Below are positions 8,395 through 17,005 of a stretch of DNA of 64,000 bases, in pieces. Every line of letters begins with the position of its first letter. Position 1 is the stretch's first letter. Source of the DNA: Bacteroidota bacterium (GTDB lineage: Bacteria > Bacteroidota > Bacteroidia > Bacteroidales > DTGW01); contig JAKPQD010000024.1 in the NCBI GenBank assembly GCA_029572965.1, forward strand, positions 1 through 64,000. The letters are read 5' to 3'. The notes under the pieces were generated by a model, which saw nothing but the letters and a program-made list of their open reading frames with translations, searched no databases and was not told the DNA's origin. The position numbers and the translations under genes are program-made.

Positions 8395-9723
8395 TTATTG
8401 TAACAAATGCTGTAAAGCTTTGTCAACATTGGCAAAACAAAAGCCTTCGCTGATATTTTGCATCTTTTTTCTTATATTTTCATTACAAAGGTTTCCAATA
8501 CTCCCTTCATGAGTATGTTTTACTGTCAATGATGGATTGAATTTTCCTTCAGCTATCTGCCCTCCAACTTGTTTATAAGCATCGCGGAAAGGAACACCTT
8601 TCAATACCAGGCGGTTTACTTCTTCCACACTGAAGATATACTTATATTTCTCGTCTTTCAGGATGTCGTCTTTTACCCTGATATTCTGCAACATCATGTT
8701 GGCAATGTCCAGCATGGCTTTCATGTCTTCCATGGCCGGGAAAAGGATTTCTTTTAGCAGCTGAAAATCGCGGTGATAGCCCGATGTAAGGTTAGTAAGC
8801 ATCATGCTTATCTCGTTTGGCAATGCCTGTATGCGGTTTCCTTTGGCCCTGATAAGTTCAAAAACGTCGGGGTTTTTCTTGTGTGGCATGATGCTCGAGC
8901 CTGTGGTAAGCTCATCGGGGAAGCTGACAAAACTAAAATTTTGGCTCATAAACAGGCAAATATCCATAGACATCTTGGCCAGCGTGGCAGCAATGGAAGA
9001 GAGTGCAAAGCTTATGGTCTTTTCAGTCTTTCCACGGTTCATCTGAGCATAAATAACATTAAAATTGAGGGTTTCAAAACCCAACAACTTTGTAGTCATG
9101 GTGCGGTTAAGCGGAAACGATGAGCCGTACCCGGCAGCCGACCCTAACGGGTTCTGATTGGTAATGCGATACGCCGTTTGCAGCATTAGCAGGTCATCTG
9201 TAAGGCTCTCGGCATAAGCTCCAAACCACAAGCCAAAAGACGATGGCATGGCTATTTGAAGGTGCGTATAACCTGGGATTAGAACATTTTTATGTTTTTC
9301 GCTAAGTGCAACAAGCGTTTCAAAAAGCGTTAATATCAAATCATGGATTTCCCTGATTTGTTCGCGGGCAAAAATCTTAATATCCACCAGCACCTGGTCG
9401 TTGCGTGAACGGCCGCTGTGGATTTTCTTTCCTACATCGCCAAGCTTGCGGGTTAGCATAAGCTCTATTTGCGAATGCACATCTTCTACACCAGGTTCTA
9501 TGGTAAAATCCGTAAGATGGTTTTTGTAAATATCTTTCAAAGCAGCTGACAAAAGCTTTAATTCATCATCTGCAATAAGTCCAATGCTGTTGAGCATGGC
9601 GATATGGGCCAACGAACCTAAGATGTCCGCTTTTGCAAGCATTTTATCCATTTCACGGTCACGGCCTACGGTAAATTGCTCTACACGTTGGTTTACAGGA
9701 GTTCCTTTATCCCAAAGCTTCAT
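8395..9723 (-). CDS. argH: Argininosuccinate lyase
   Basis: A 442-residue member of the fumarase/aspartase superfamily that splits argininosuccinate into arginine and fumarate. The signature GSSIMPHKKNPD and the substrate-binding HSGRSRNDQV are intact, and the N-terminal MKLWDKG matches the family. It lies between proC and proB with 15-26 bp spacing, so one transcript is likely. The other arginine genes (argG, argC, argD and so on) that often accompany it in Bacteroidota are not in this window. Confidence 0.97.
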   Translation of the reverse strand: MKLWDKGTPVNQRVEQFTVGRDREMDKMLAKADILGSLAHIAMLNSIGLIADDELKLLSAALKDIYKNHLTDFTIEPGVEDVHSQIELMLTRKLGDVGKKIHSGRSRNDQVLVDIKIFAREQIREIHDLILTLFETLVALSEKHKNVLIPGYTHLQIAMPSSFGLWFGAYAESLTDDLLMLQTAYRITNQNPLGSAAGYGSSFPLNRTMTTKLLGFETLNFNVIYAQMNRGKTEKTISFALSSIAATLAKMSMDICLFMSQNFSFVSFPDELTTGSSIMPHKKNPDVFELIRAKGNRIQALPNEISMMLTNLTSGYHRDFQLLKEILFPAMEDMKAMLDIANMMLQNIRVKDDILKDEKYKYIFSVEEVNRLVLKGVPFRDAYKQVGGQIAEGKFNPSLTVKHTHEGSIGNLCNENIRKKMQNISEGFCFANVDKALQHLLQ

Positions 9724-9738
9724 TTTTTAAAGGTCTGA

Positions 9739-10551
9739 TTATTTAATTTTTTCCATTTCGTTGTAGGAGTGTACTATCCCTTTGATTACAGCCGAGCTGA
9801 GGCCGTTGTGTTCCATTTCGTTCAGGCCTTTGATGGTAAGGCCCATAGGGGTAGTAACTTTGTCAATCTCTTGTTCGGGATGCAGGCCGTTTTCCATCAA
9901 AAGACAAGCTGCCCCTTTTGCAACCTGGGCTACAATGTACTGGGCCTCGCTGGCATGAAAACCTACCTGGATGCCGCCCTGTGCCGCAGCACGGATAAAA
10001 CGCATCATAAAAGCTGTTCCGCATGAGGCAAGCACTGTAGCAGCTGCCATCATCTTTTCTTCTATAATCAGGGTTTTTCCAAGGTGGTTAACTAAAGCCT
10101 GTGCTTTTTTGAACATTTCAGATTCAGTATCATTGCTGGCCATGCATGTCATCGATTCGCATATAGAAATGGCTGTATTGGGCATAATGCGCGTAAGAGA
10201 GAAACCTTTACCTATTACTTTTTCGATATCGGCAAAGCTTAAAGCAGTTACAACAGATATTATATTATGTTTTTTAGGATCCAGGGCTTCTTTAATATCT
10301 TCAAGAACCTTGACAGCCTGACGTGGCTGAACAGCTAAAAAAACAAAATCAGCATCTTTCAATGCTTTTTTGTTGTCATGGGTGGCATTTATACCCATAT
10401 TTACAATATCTGTAAGTGATTGAGAGGCTACCCGGGTGATAGTCAAATCTGAAGCTTTCCATTGGCCTGATTTGATTAACCCTGCAGCAATCGACATCCC
10501 GATGTTTCCACCGCCAAGGATGGTTATTTTAGTATTTTTTACTGAGCCCAT
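9739..10551 (-). CDS. proC: Pyrroline-5-carboxylate reductase
   Basis: A 270-residue NAD(P)H enzyme performing the last step of proline synthesis. The Rossmann motif ILGGGNIGMSIAAGL opens the protein. The C-terminal dimerisation/active-site block includes VLASCGTAFMMRFI and KVTTPMGLTIKGLNEME, corresponding to the family's SPGGTTxxGL region. With proB and proA in the same block, the full glutamate-to-proline route is encoded here. It is the first structural gene after argR. Confidence 0.96.
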   Translation of the reverse strand: MGSVKNTKITILGGGNIGMSIAAGLIKSGQWKASDLTITRVASQSLTDIVNMGINATHDNKKALKDADFVFLAVQPRQAVKVLEDIKEALDPKKHNIISVVTALSFADIEKVIGKGFSLTRIMPNTAISICESMTCMASNDTESEMFKKAQALVNHLGKTLIIEEKMMAAATVLASCGTAFMMRFIRAAAQGGIQVGFHASEAQYIVAQVAKGAACLLMENGLHPEQEIDKVTTPMGLTIKGLNEMEHNGLSSAVIKGIVHSYNEMEKIK

Positions 10552-10617
10552 AATTAAACGCTTTAAACCCGCAAATTTAGTTAATTTTCGCTACTTGGCC
10601 GGTCTTTAAATTTGTTT

Positions 10618-11100
10618 TTAAATTTTATTCTCCAAATCTGGCATGATTAGTTTCAGGGCATTACGAATGTCTTGAGGTGTTGCATCTTCAACAGGGATGA
10701 TGAGAATAGTATCATCCCCGGCTATGGTACCAATAATTTCATAACAATCGGAACTGTCAATCAGAGAAGCTACACTGCTGGCATAGCCTGATTTGGTTTT
10801 TATTACTGCCAGTCCTTTTGAAAAAGTTAACGATAGGAAACCATTAATAGGAAAACTATCTCTTGAGTCGGTAGCTTTGGCAGCTTTGTTTTCATGGTCT
10901 GAGGGCAAAAAATAGACATAACCTTTGCCGGCTTCGGCCATTTTACCAACTTTGAGCATCTTTAAATCACGCGAAAGCGTAGCTTGTGTTACCTGAAATC
11001 CTTTATTGGAAAGCTCTTCCAGCAATTCTTCCTGGGTGCCGATTTGCGAAGTACTAAGTATTTTGCGAATGGCGATAAGCCTTTTTGTTTTTACACTCAT
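10618..11100 (-). CDS. argR: Arginine repressor ArgR
   Basis: A 160-residue regulator. The N-terminal winged helix is visible in TQEELLEELSNKGFQVTQAT followed by LSRDLKMLKVGK. The C-terminal arginine-binding/hexamerisation domain contains the family's GTIAGDDTILIIPVED. ArgR homologues repress arginine synthesis genes when arginine is plentiful. Its place at the head of a proC-argH-proB block suggests autoregulation of a joint arginine/proline operon (inference). A full Arg box is not obvious; I see only AT-rich half-site-like sequence such as ATTCAT near 11111. Confidence 0.95.
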   Translation of the reverse strand: MSVKTKRLIAIRKILSTSQIGTQEELLEELSNKGFQVTQATLSRDLKMLKVGKMAEAGKGYVYFLPSDHENKAAKATDSRDSFPINGFLSLTFSKGLAVIKTKSGYASSVASLIDSSDCYEIIGTIAGDDTILIIPVEDATPQDIRNALKLIMPDLENKI

Positions 11101-11124
11101 CTGTATAGATATTCATTTCGAGTG

Positions 11125-11132
11125 CAAAAATA
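11125..11132 (-). promoter_or_regulatory. Candidate -7 element of the argR operon
   Basis: TAttTTTG reads from 11132 to 11125 on the minus strand, about 25 bases before the argR ATG. A clear -33 TTTG at the right distance is absent. The rest of the 270-bp gap up to 11370 has no gene. It holds a fragment with repeated GCAAAG/CTTTGC words near 11250-11305, of a kind also present near 25140. Confidence 0.5.
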
Positions 11133-11370
11133 TGCAATTATTTATAAAAACTTTAAGTAAATTAAGAGGGAAAAACTGCAATATGCAGTATAAAATATTG
11201 AATTAGGCTTTTAGAGAAAGATAAATTGCAGAGTACACAAAAGTATTCGCAGAGAACCGCAAAGGTTTAAATATTTTCCTTGCAGTTCTTTGCGATATGG
11301 ATATTAATACTCTGTTGCGGTAAAAAGAATTCTTTGAAATATTAGTTAAAAGCTTAATTCAATAAAAATA

Positions 11371-13476
11371 TTACAACCTCATTCCAATAACCAAGATATC
11401 GTCCACCTGGTCAAGTTCGCCGCGCCAGTCTATAATATTAGTATCAAGAATATCGCGTTGGGTATCCATAGGTTTGTCTTGTATATCGAGAAGAAGTTGT
11501 TTGAAACGTTTGGCCATGAATTTCTTGCCATTTTCGCCCCCAAATTGGTCAACATACCCATCAGAGAAAACATACAAGGTGTCGCCAGCCTGTATGGGCA
11601 GCTCTGTGTTGGTAAACGGCACTTCAAGTTTGTCATGGAAGCCCACAGGCATACGGTCTGCAGGGCCTTCAATAATTTCGCCATTACGTATAAGGTACAG
11701 TGGGTTAAAAGCCCCTGCAAATTGTAAATTCCAGTTTTCTTTGTCAATCATACAAAGAGTAATGTCCATGCCATCTTTAGTTTCTTCTTGCTTGCCGCTT
11801 TGGTGCAACGATTTTACAATCAATACGCGAAGTTGGTTGAGGATATCGGCGGCATTGTTAAATTCGGCTTTGGTTACAATTTCATTCAAAAAGGCCATGC
11901 CCAACATACTCATGAATGCGCCTGGCACTCCATGTCCGGTACAGTCGGCAGCAGCAACTATCAACTTGTTGTCTTTTTGGTTAATCCAATAAAAGTCGCC
12001 ACTAACAATGTCGCGTGGTTTGTACAAAATGAAATGTTTAATTCCGGCATCATCCAGTAGTTTTGATGCTGGTAAAACAGCACGTTGTATGCGGCTTGCA
12101 TAATGGATGCTATCCGTTATTTCCTTTTTTTGCTGGAATATCTGGTCACGTTGTTTTTTTATTTCGTCATTTTGTTGGGCAAGCAGGATATTGGCTTTTT
12201 TCTTTTCTGAATATTGTTTGAATATAAGTACTGCAAACCCAATCACCATAAGCGCTATCAAGCCGATAGCAATCATAAAGATGTTTTTGCGTTTACTTTC
12301 AGCATCTTTCTTTGAAATTTCGGCCTTTTGCAGCTTTATCTCGTTTTCTTTCTTGGCCGATTCGTACTTGGCTTCCATTTCCTGCATTTGCTTCAGGAAG
12401 TCATCGCTAAGGGTAGAGTCTTTGAGGTTGGAGTATGTTTTGAAATTTTCGTAAGCTTTTTTATAGTCTCCCAAAACAGAATAAATACTGGCAATATTCT
12501 GATAATTGTCCAGCATTTCTTTTTTGGCGTTGAGTTCTTTAAACAAAGCCAAACTTTTTTCATAATAAGTTAATGCTGTAGAGGCTGCTCCCGATTTTTG
12601 ATAAACTTCGCCAATTGCTTGATATGTTTGGGCAATAAGCATTTTTTCACCTAATGCTATATAAACAACAAGAGATTGTTCATGAAACCTTAAGGCCATG
12701 TTATAGTTGCCTTGTTCTGCATAATAAGTCCCCAGCTCTCCATTTACCTGGGCTATGCCAGCCTTAAATTTTAGAGAAGAAAATATTTCTTTGCTCTTAT
12801 TAAATGATTCTAAGGCTTTAGTTCTTTGATTAACTTTCTTATAGCTCAAACCGAGATTTATATAAAGATAAGCTACATACATCTCTTTGCCAATGTTATG
12901 AAAAATAGGGATACTTTTTTCATAATATTCAATTGACTTTTGGTAAATGCCATAAGAAAAATATACATTGGCCATGTTATTTAAGGTCTTGCCAATCATC
13001 AGGCTATCTTTTACCTGTTCGGCATATTCAAGATTTTGTTGAAAATATTCAATAGCTTTTAAATATTCTCCTCTGCCTTTATATAAAACAGCTATGTCAT
13101 TTAAAATGTCAGATTTATAATTGTTTTTTATAACTTTTGCTATGGCAAGCGCTTTTAGATAATAGGAAAGTGCTTCATTGACGTTACCTTTTCTATAATA
13201 AGATATCCCAAGCCAATAATATGCTTGGATTATTTCAATCCTGTCGTTTTTCCCATTTGCAATTTCAATTATTGCCTGGCAATTTTCTATCACTTTTTCA
13301 TAATCTTGTTTATCCAGGTAACTAACTGCAATGAGCGAAAGAACTTTGATTTTGGAGGTATCTTCTGTGGCATTTTTATATTCTATTTTTAGACTATCAA
13401 TATTATAAGTTCTTGCCAAAAGATTTATTGGTGCAATAACTAATAAAAAAAGTATAATATATGCTTTGTTTCTCAT
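11371..13476 (-). CDS. TPR-repeat sensor with SpoIIE/PP2C phosphatase output
   Basis: A 701-residue membrane signalling protein. A signal-like N-terminus (residues 1-21) is followed by about seven TPR units (roughly 30-370, e.g. YYRKGNVNEALSYYLKALAI), a coiled coil (about 365-395), one membrane helix (about 397-419), a second coiled coil, and a SpoIIE-type PP2C domain (about 455-701). Metal-binding acidic motifs are present: SGDFYWI, ADCTGHGVPGAFMSMLG and FSDGYVDQFGG. The architecture is common in Bacteroidota, where it is thought to dephosphorylate anti-sigma-antagonist-like proteins. No partner kinase or STAS gene lies nearby. The TPRs are probably periplasmic. Confidence 0.9.
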   Translation of the reverse strand: MRNKAYIILFLLVIAPINLLARTYNIDSLKIEYKNATEDTSKIKVLSLIAVSYLDKQDYEKVIENCQAIIEIANGKNDRIEIIQAYYWLGISYYRKGNVNEALSYYLKALAIAKVIKNNYKSDILNDIAVLYKGRGEYLKAIEYFQQNLEYAEQVKDSLMIGKTLNNMANVYFSYGIYQKSIEYYEKSIPIFHNIGKEMYVAYLYINLGLSYKKVNQRTKALESFNKSKEIFSSLKFKAGIAQVNGELGTYYAEQGNYNMALRFHEQSLVVYIALGEKMLIAQTYQAIGEVYQKSGAASTALTYYEKSLALFKELNAKKEMLDNYQNIASIYSVLGDYKKAYENFKTYSNLKDSTLSDDFLKQMQEMEAKYESAKKENEIKLQKAEISKKDAESKRKNIFMIAIGLIALMVIGFAVLIFKQYSEKKKANILLAQQNDEIKKQRDQIFQQKKEITDSIHYASRIQRAVLPASKLLDDAGIKHFILYKPRDIVSGDFYWINQKDNKLIVAAADCTGHGVPGAFMSMLGMAFLNEIVTKAEFNNAADILNQLRVLIVKSLHQSGKQEETKDGMDITLCMIDKENWNLQFAGAFNPLYLIRNGEIIEGPADRMPVGFHDKLEVPFTNTELPIQAGDTLYVFSDGYVDQFGGENGKKFMAKRFKQLLLDIQDKPMDTQRDILDTNIIDWRGELDQVDDILVIGMRL

Positions 13477-13635
13477 TCTGATTAATGCTTCAAACGATAG
13501 ATAAATTAGCTATTAAACAATCGCTTTTAACAACCTTACAACAATTTTCAAATATAGTTATTTGTTTTGTATCTGCAAAAGGTTGGGCAAAATGAAGTAA
13601 TACATATTTTTACGCATGATAAATTTTTTTTGTTT

Positions 13636-15288
13636 TCACTTCCCTTCAGTTTGCTTTATTATCCTTAGCAAAGACATCATTAATAACCCTGAGACAATAC
13701 TGAGTATGGCAAGCATGGCAAAAAACACCCACAATGGCCAGCGATAGTAATAAACCCCAAGTAGCCCGGCAAGCAAATTGCCTATAGACATGGCAACATA
13801 CCATCCGGCTTGCATAGAACCTTTATATTTTGGTGGTGAAATTTTAGAGACAAACGATAAGCCCATTGGGCTTAAGCATAACTCAGCAATAGTAATGACA
13901 AAATAATTGCTAATCAACCAAAACGGTGATGCTGCAATACTTTTAGATACGGTTGCACCTTGTAAGCTCTCTGCCACAGGCATTCCGATGGACGGGATTA
14001 TCAATAAGCCAAATGCAATGGCCGTGATGAACATTCCCAGGCCAATTTTTGCAGGAGTTGAAGGCTCTGCCCCGCGTTTGTTTAGAAGTGAAAAAGCCCA
14101 GATTACCAATGGACCCAGCAATATGATAAAAATTGGGTTGAATGCCTGGAATAATGAAGGGTCTATTGTGCTTTGCCCTGGCTGCGTATAGATAAAATAA
14201 GCCAAAACCATCAATAAAACTAAAGAAACAGCTCCATAAAGGCTTCTTCGGATGGCTACAATTTTTTTGTTGAAAACTGAGGGCAAAAGAGAAATAAAAA
14301 TGACAAAACAAACAATGAAAGGCAACGAAAAAAACAGGCCGGAGAATTTGCCCACCTCGAGGTTGGTATATGTCCTGGCAAAGAACGTCAGGGTGCTGCC
14401 ATTTTGATGAAAGGCCAGCCAAAAAAATATCACAACTAAAAATACTAATCCCAATGCTACCAGTCGCTGCCTGGTTTCTGTCGGGGTGAGTTCTTTCTCT
14501 TTAGCGTCAGCACTTGCATTTTTATATGTATAATCGGCGTACTTATAGTGCTTTTTAAATAATAAAAATACGCCTAATGATACAACGCTTGCTATTGCTG
14601 CCAGTCCAAATGCCATGAGATATCCTTTTGACAATAATTCAAGGTATTTGTGGGCAAAACCTGCCAAATCGGCTGAATTAGTGTATTTATTTACCAAAGC
14701 TAACTGCTCAGTAGTAGGTGCAATGCCTGCTATGATGTTGTGTAAAACGGAAGGTAGTGCAGGATCATAAACCCAGCCTGCATGCTGGAGGAACAAAGAT
14801 TTTGCCCATGCTGCGGCATAAGGGGCAAAGAGTGCTCCGGCATTGATGCCCATGTAGTAAATGATAAAAGCTGAATCTCTCAATGACTTTAGTTCTGAGG
14901 TATTGTATAGGTTTCCGACAAGGACATTGAGGTTTCCTTTGAAAAATCCAATCCCTAATGCAACAATAAACAATCCGGCATAGATTGTATAAGGAGTTGA
15001 ACCATTCCCTTGAGATAAAACAAGGTATCCCAAAGCCATAACAATGAGACCTAATATCACCGCCTTGCCATATCCAAAGAATTTATCAGCCAAAATGCCT
15101 CCCAACAGAGGAGTCAGGTAACTCAACATGATAAACCACCCATACAGGATGCTGGCCTGACTTTCGTTCCATCCAAAATGGTCTTGCAAAAAAAGGGTGA
15201 GAATAGCAAACATGGTATAAAAACCAAAACGTTCGCCCATATTGGAAATAAAGAGCACATATAAGCCTTTGGGATGTCCTTTGAACAT
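13636..15288 (-). CDS. POT/PTR-family transporter (proton-dependent oligopeptide transporter type)
   Basis: A 550-residue inner-membrane protein with about 12-14 hydrophobic segments. The N-terminal HPKGLYVLF and ERFGFY place it in the POT family, which imports di- and tripeptides with protons. The family's proton-coupling motif E1xxE2RF reads NMGERF here (residues 16-21), so the first glutamate is asparagine; this is a Bacteroidota subgroup and the substrate may not be a peptide. Long loops near residues 175-235 and 255-275 are also visible. It is transcribed away from the NAD(P)HX repair gene. Confidence 0.85.
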   Translation of the reverse strand: MFKGHPKGLYVLFISNMGERFGFYTMFAILTLFLQDHFGWNESQASILYGWFIMLSYLTPLLGGILADKFFGYGKAVILGLIVMALGYLVLSQGNGSTPYTIYAGLFIVALGIGFFKGNLNVLVGNLYNTSELKSLRDSAFIIYYMGINAGALFAPYAAAWAKSLFLQHAGWVYDPALPSVLHNIIAGIAPTTEQLALVNKYTNSADLAGFAHKYLELLSKGYLMAFGLAAIASVVSLGVFLLFKKHYKYADYTYKNASADAKEKELTPTETRQRLVALGLVFLVVIFFWLAFHQNGSTLTFFARTYTNLEVGKFSGLFFSLPFIVCFVIFISLLPSVFNKKIVAIRRSLYGAVSLVLLMVLAYFIYTQPGQSTIDPSLFQAFNPIFIILLGPLVIWAFSLLNKRGAEPSTPAKIGLGMFITAIAFGLLIIPSIGMPVAESLQGATVSKSIAASPFWLISNYFVITIAELCLSPMGLSFVSKISPPKYKGSMQAGWYVAMSIGNLLAGLLGVYYYRWPLWVFFAMLAILSIVSGLLMMSLLRIIKQTEGK

Positions 15289-15363
15289 ATTTTTCGTATT
15301 TTTGTTTGATAAACTTTATAACATCTAAGGTGCTAATTTAAAACATTATTGCAATAAGAAAAA

Positions 15364-15386
15364 TAACTTTGTCAAAGTTTGACAAA
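15364..15386 (+). promoter_or_regulatory. -7 element overlapped by a 19-bp palindrome upstream of the NAD(P)HX repair gene
   Basis: TAacTTTG at 15364-15371 is a good -7 box for the gene starting at 15436. The perfect inverted repeat TTTGTCAAAGTTTGACAAA (two 9-bp arms, one central base) covers 15368-15386, so it shares the TTTG of the -7 box and spans the expected transcription start. A protein bound there would block transcription. It lies in the spacer between two divergent genes. No -33 TTTG is evident. Confidence 0.5.
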
Positions 15387-15435
15387 ATATGCCCTTCTAA
15401 GGAGTTTTCAATTGTAACTTAAAACCAGTGTTACC

Positions 15436-16944
15436 ATGCTGAAAATACTTACATCTGCGCAAACCAGGGAAATTGACCGGATGACCATTGAATCAGAACC
15501 TATAAAAAGTGCCGACCTCATGGAACGGGCTGCCTGGCAGTGTACCCACTGGCTAATGGTTCGTTTTGGGAAGCATCAGCACTTTCATATTTTTTGTGGT
15601 AGTGGCAACAATGGTGGCGACGGTTTGGCTATTGCCAGACAGCTTGACAACCAGGATTATTTAGCTACTGTTTATCTGGTCGCTGGAAAAGATAAGCTTT
15701 CGCCTGACGCAGCGTTGAATTTGGGAAGGCTGAAAAATACCCGTGTGTATGTAAGGTTTGAAAACATTGAAGAACACTTGCCTGCAATAAAAGAAGATGA
15801 TGTAATTGTCGATGCTGTGCTGGGCTCTGGCCTGAACAAACCGCTGGATGGCAGATTGGCTGAGCTGATTGAAAAACTTAATAAAATAAAAGCCTATAAA
15901 ATAGCTATAGATATACCTACAGGATTGATGGATGTTAAGGCCAATACAGGGCAAACAGTTTTCAATGCTCAACATACACTGACATTCCAGTTTCCTTTTT
16001 TGTCTTTCTTTTTTGCTGAAAATGCCCAATTTGTTGGTGATTGGACAGTGCTGGATATCGGACTTGACAAAAATGCAGTTGCCCAGACCCAGGTTCAATA
16101 TGTTTTGACCGAAACATCAGATATTCACATTAAGAAAAGGTTAAAGTTCGGGCATAAGGGTACATTTGGCCATGCACTGATAATAGCAGGCAGCAGGTCT
16201 ATGCCCGGAGCGGCTATTCTCTCTGCTAAAGCAGCATTGCGTTGCGGATGTGGATTGCTTACCTCTCACGTTCCTTCTGCTTTGGCTGGTATATTGCCGG
16301 TTGCCATCAACGAAGCCATTCTAAGCCTTGATAAAGGTGATAATTATACTTCAAATATCCCTGAAATTAGTTATTATTCAGCTGTTGCTGTTGGGCCTGG
16401 CCTTGGTATTACTAATAGTACTAAAACTGCTTTTTCGCGGTTGATAAAAAGTCGCCCTAAGAACCTTGTTATAGATGCTGATGCATTGAATATACTTGCG
16501 TCTAAGCCTCAGTTGAAAAACGAACTACCAGCCAATACTATATTAACACCGCATCCTAAAGAGTTCGACAGGCTTTTTGGTTCATCAGCCAATAGTGAGG
16601 AACGGCTTGCCAGGCTCATAGAAAATGCCATATCCCTTGATATTATTATTGTTTTAAAAGGGCATTATTCGATAGTGGCATTACCATCAGGGCATTGTTA
16701 TTTTAACCCGACTGGGAATAATGGTATGGCCACTGCCGGAAGTGGGGATGTACTCACAGGTGTTATTGTCAGTTTATTGGCTCAAGGGTATGATGCTGCA
16801 CATGCTGCTATAACAGGAGTTTTTTTACATGGCTTGGCTGGAGATATTGCTGCAAAAGAGCTTTGTCAGGAAAGCCTTATGGCTAATGATATTATCAATG
16901 CCCTGCCCAAGGCGTTTAAACAAATTGAAACTGCGAAACATTAG
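15436..16944 (+). CDS. nnrD: Bifunctional NAD(P)H-hydrate epimerase / dehydratase
   Basis: A 502-residue fusion that repairs damaged NAD(P)H hydrates. The N-terminal YjeF_N epimerase half (about 1-210) has GSGNNGGDGLAIARQL and the VDAVLGSGLNKPL loop. The C-terminal ribokinase-like dehydratase half (about 225-500) has KGTFGHALIIAGSRSMPGAA, the TPHPKEFDRLFG block and NGMATAGSGDVLTGVI, the ADP-binding signature. The order and length match the bacterial fused Nnr enzymes (E. coli NnrD-like). It may be regulated through the palindrome upstream. A weaker -7 candidate for the next gene lies 24 bp past its stop. Confidence 0.96.
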   Translation: MLKILTSAQTREIDRMTIESEPIKSADLMERAAWQCTHWLMVRFGKHQHFHIFCGSGNNGGDGLAIARQLDNQDYLATVYLVAGKDKLSPDAALNLGRLKNTRVYVRFENIEEHLPAIKEDDVIVDAVLGSGLNKPLDGRLAELIEKLNKIKAYKIAIDIPTGLMDVKANTGQTVFNAQHTLTFQFPFLSFFFAENAQFVGDWTVLDIGLDKNAVAQTQVQYVLTETSDIHIKKRLKFGHKGTFGHALIIAGSRSMPGAAILSAKAALRCGCGLLTSHVPSALAGILPVAINEAILSLDKGDNYTSNIPEISYYSAVAVGPGLGITNSTKTAFSRLIKSRPKNLVIDADALNILASKPQLKNELPANTILTPHPKEFDRLFGSSANSEERLARLIENAISLDIIIVLKGHYSIVALPSGHCYFNPTGNNGMATAGSGDVLTGVIVSLLAQGYDAAHAAITGVFLHGLAGDIAAKELCQESLMANDIINALPKAFKQIETAKH

Positions 16945-16967
16945 TAAATAGATTCGGCCTTTTTCAA

Positions 16968-16975
16968 TATTTTTG
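16968..16975 (+). promoter_or_regulatory. -7 element of the DUF4831 gene
   Basis: TAttTTTG followed by CA sits 31 bases before the ATG at 17006. It overlaps an upstream TTG codon that could otherwise open the frame at 16973, which argues that translation begins at 17006. A -33 TTTG is not apparent. Confidence 0.5.
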
Positions 16976-17005
16976 CACCTCATCCGTTTTTTCAAAAAAA
17001 AGAAT

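Noticed and set aside
13943-14422. A 159-codon frame opposite... in the same strand region of the POT-type transporter gene, shifted frame
   Set aside because: It overlaps the transporter entirely, is rich in Ser/His/Pro typical of an off-frame reading, and has no start signals.
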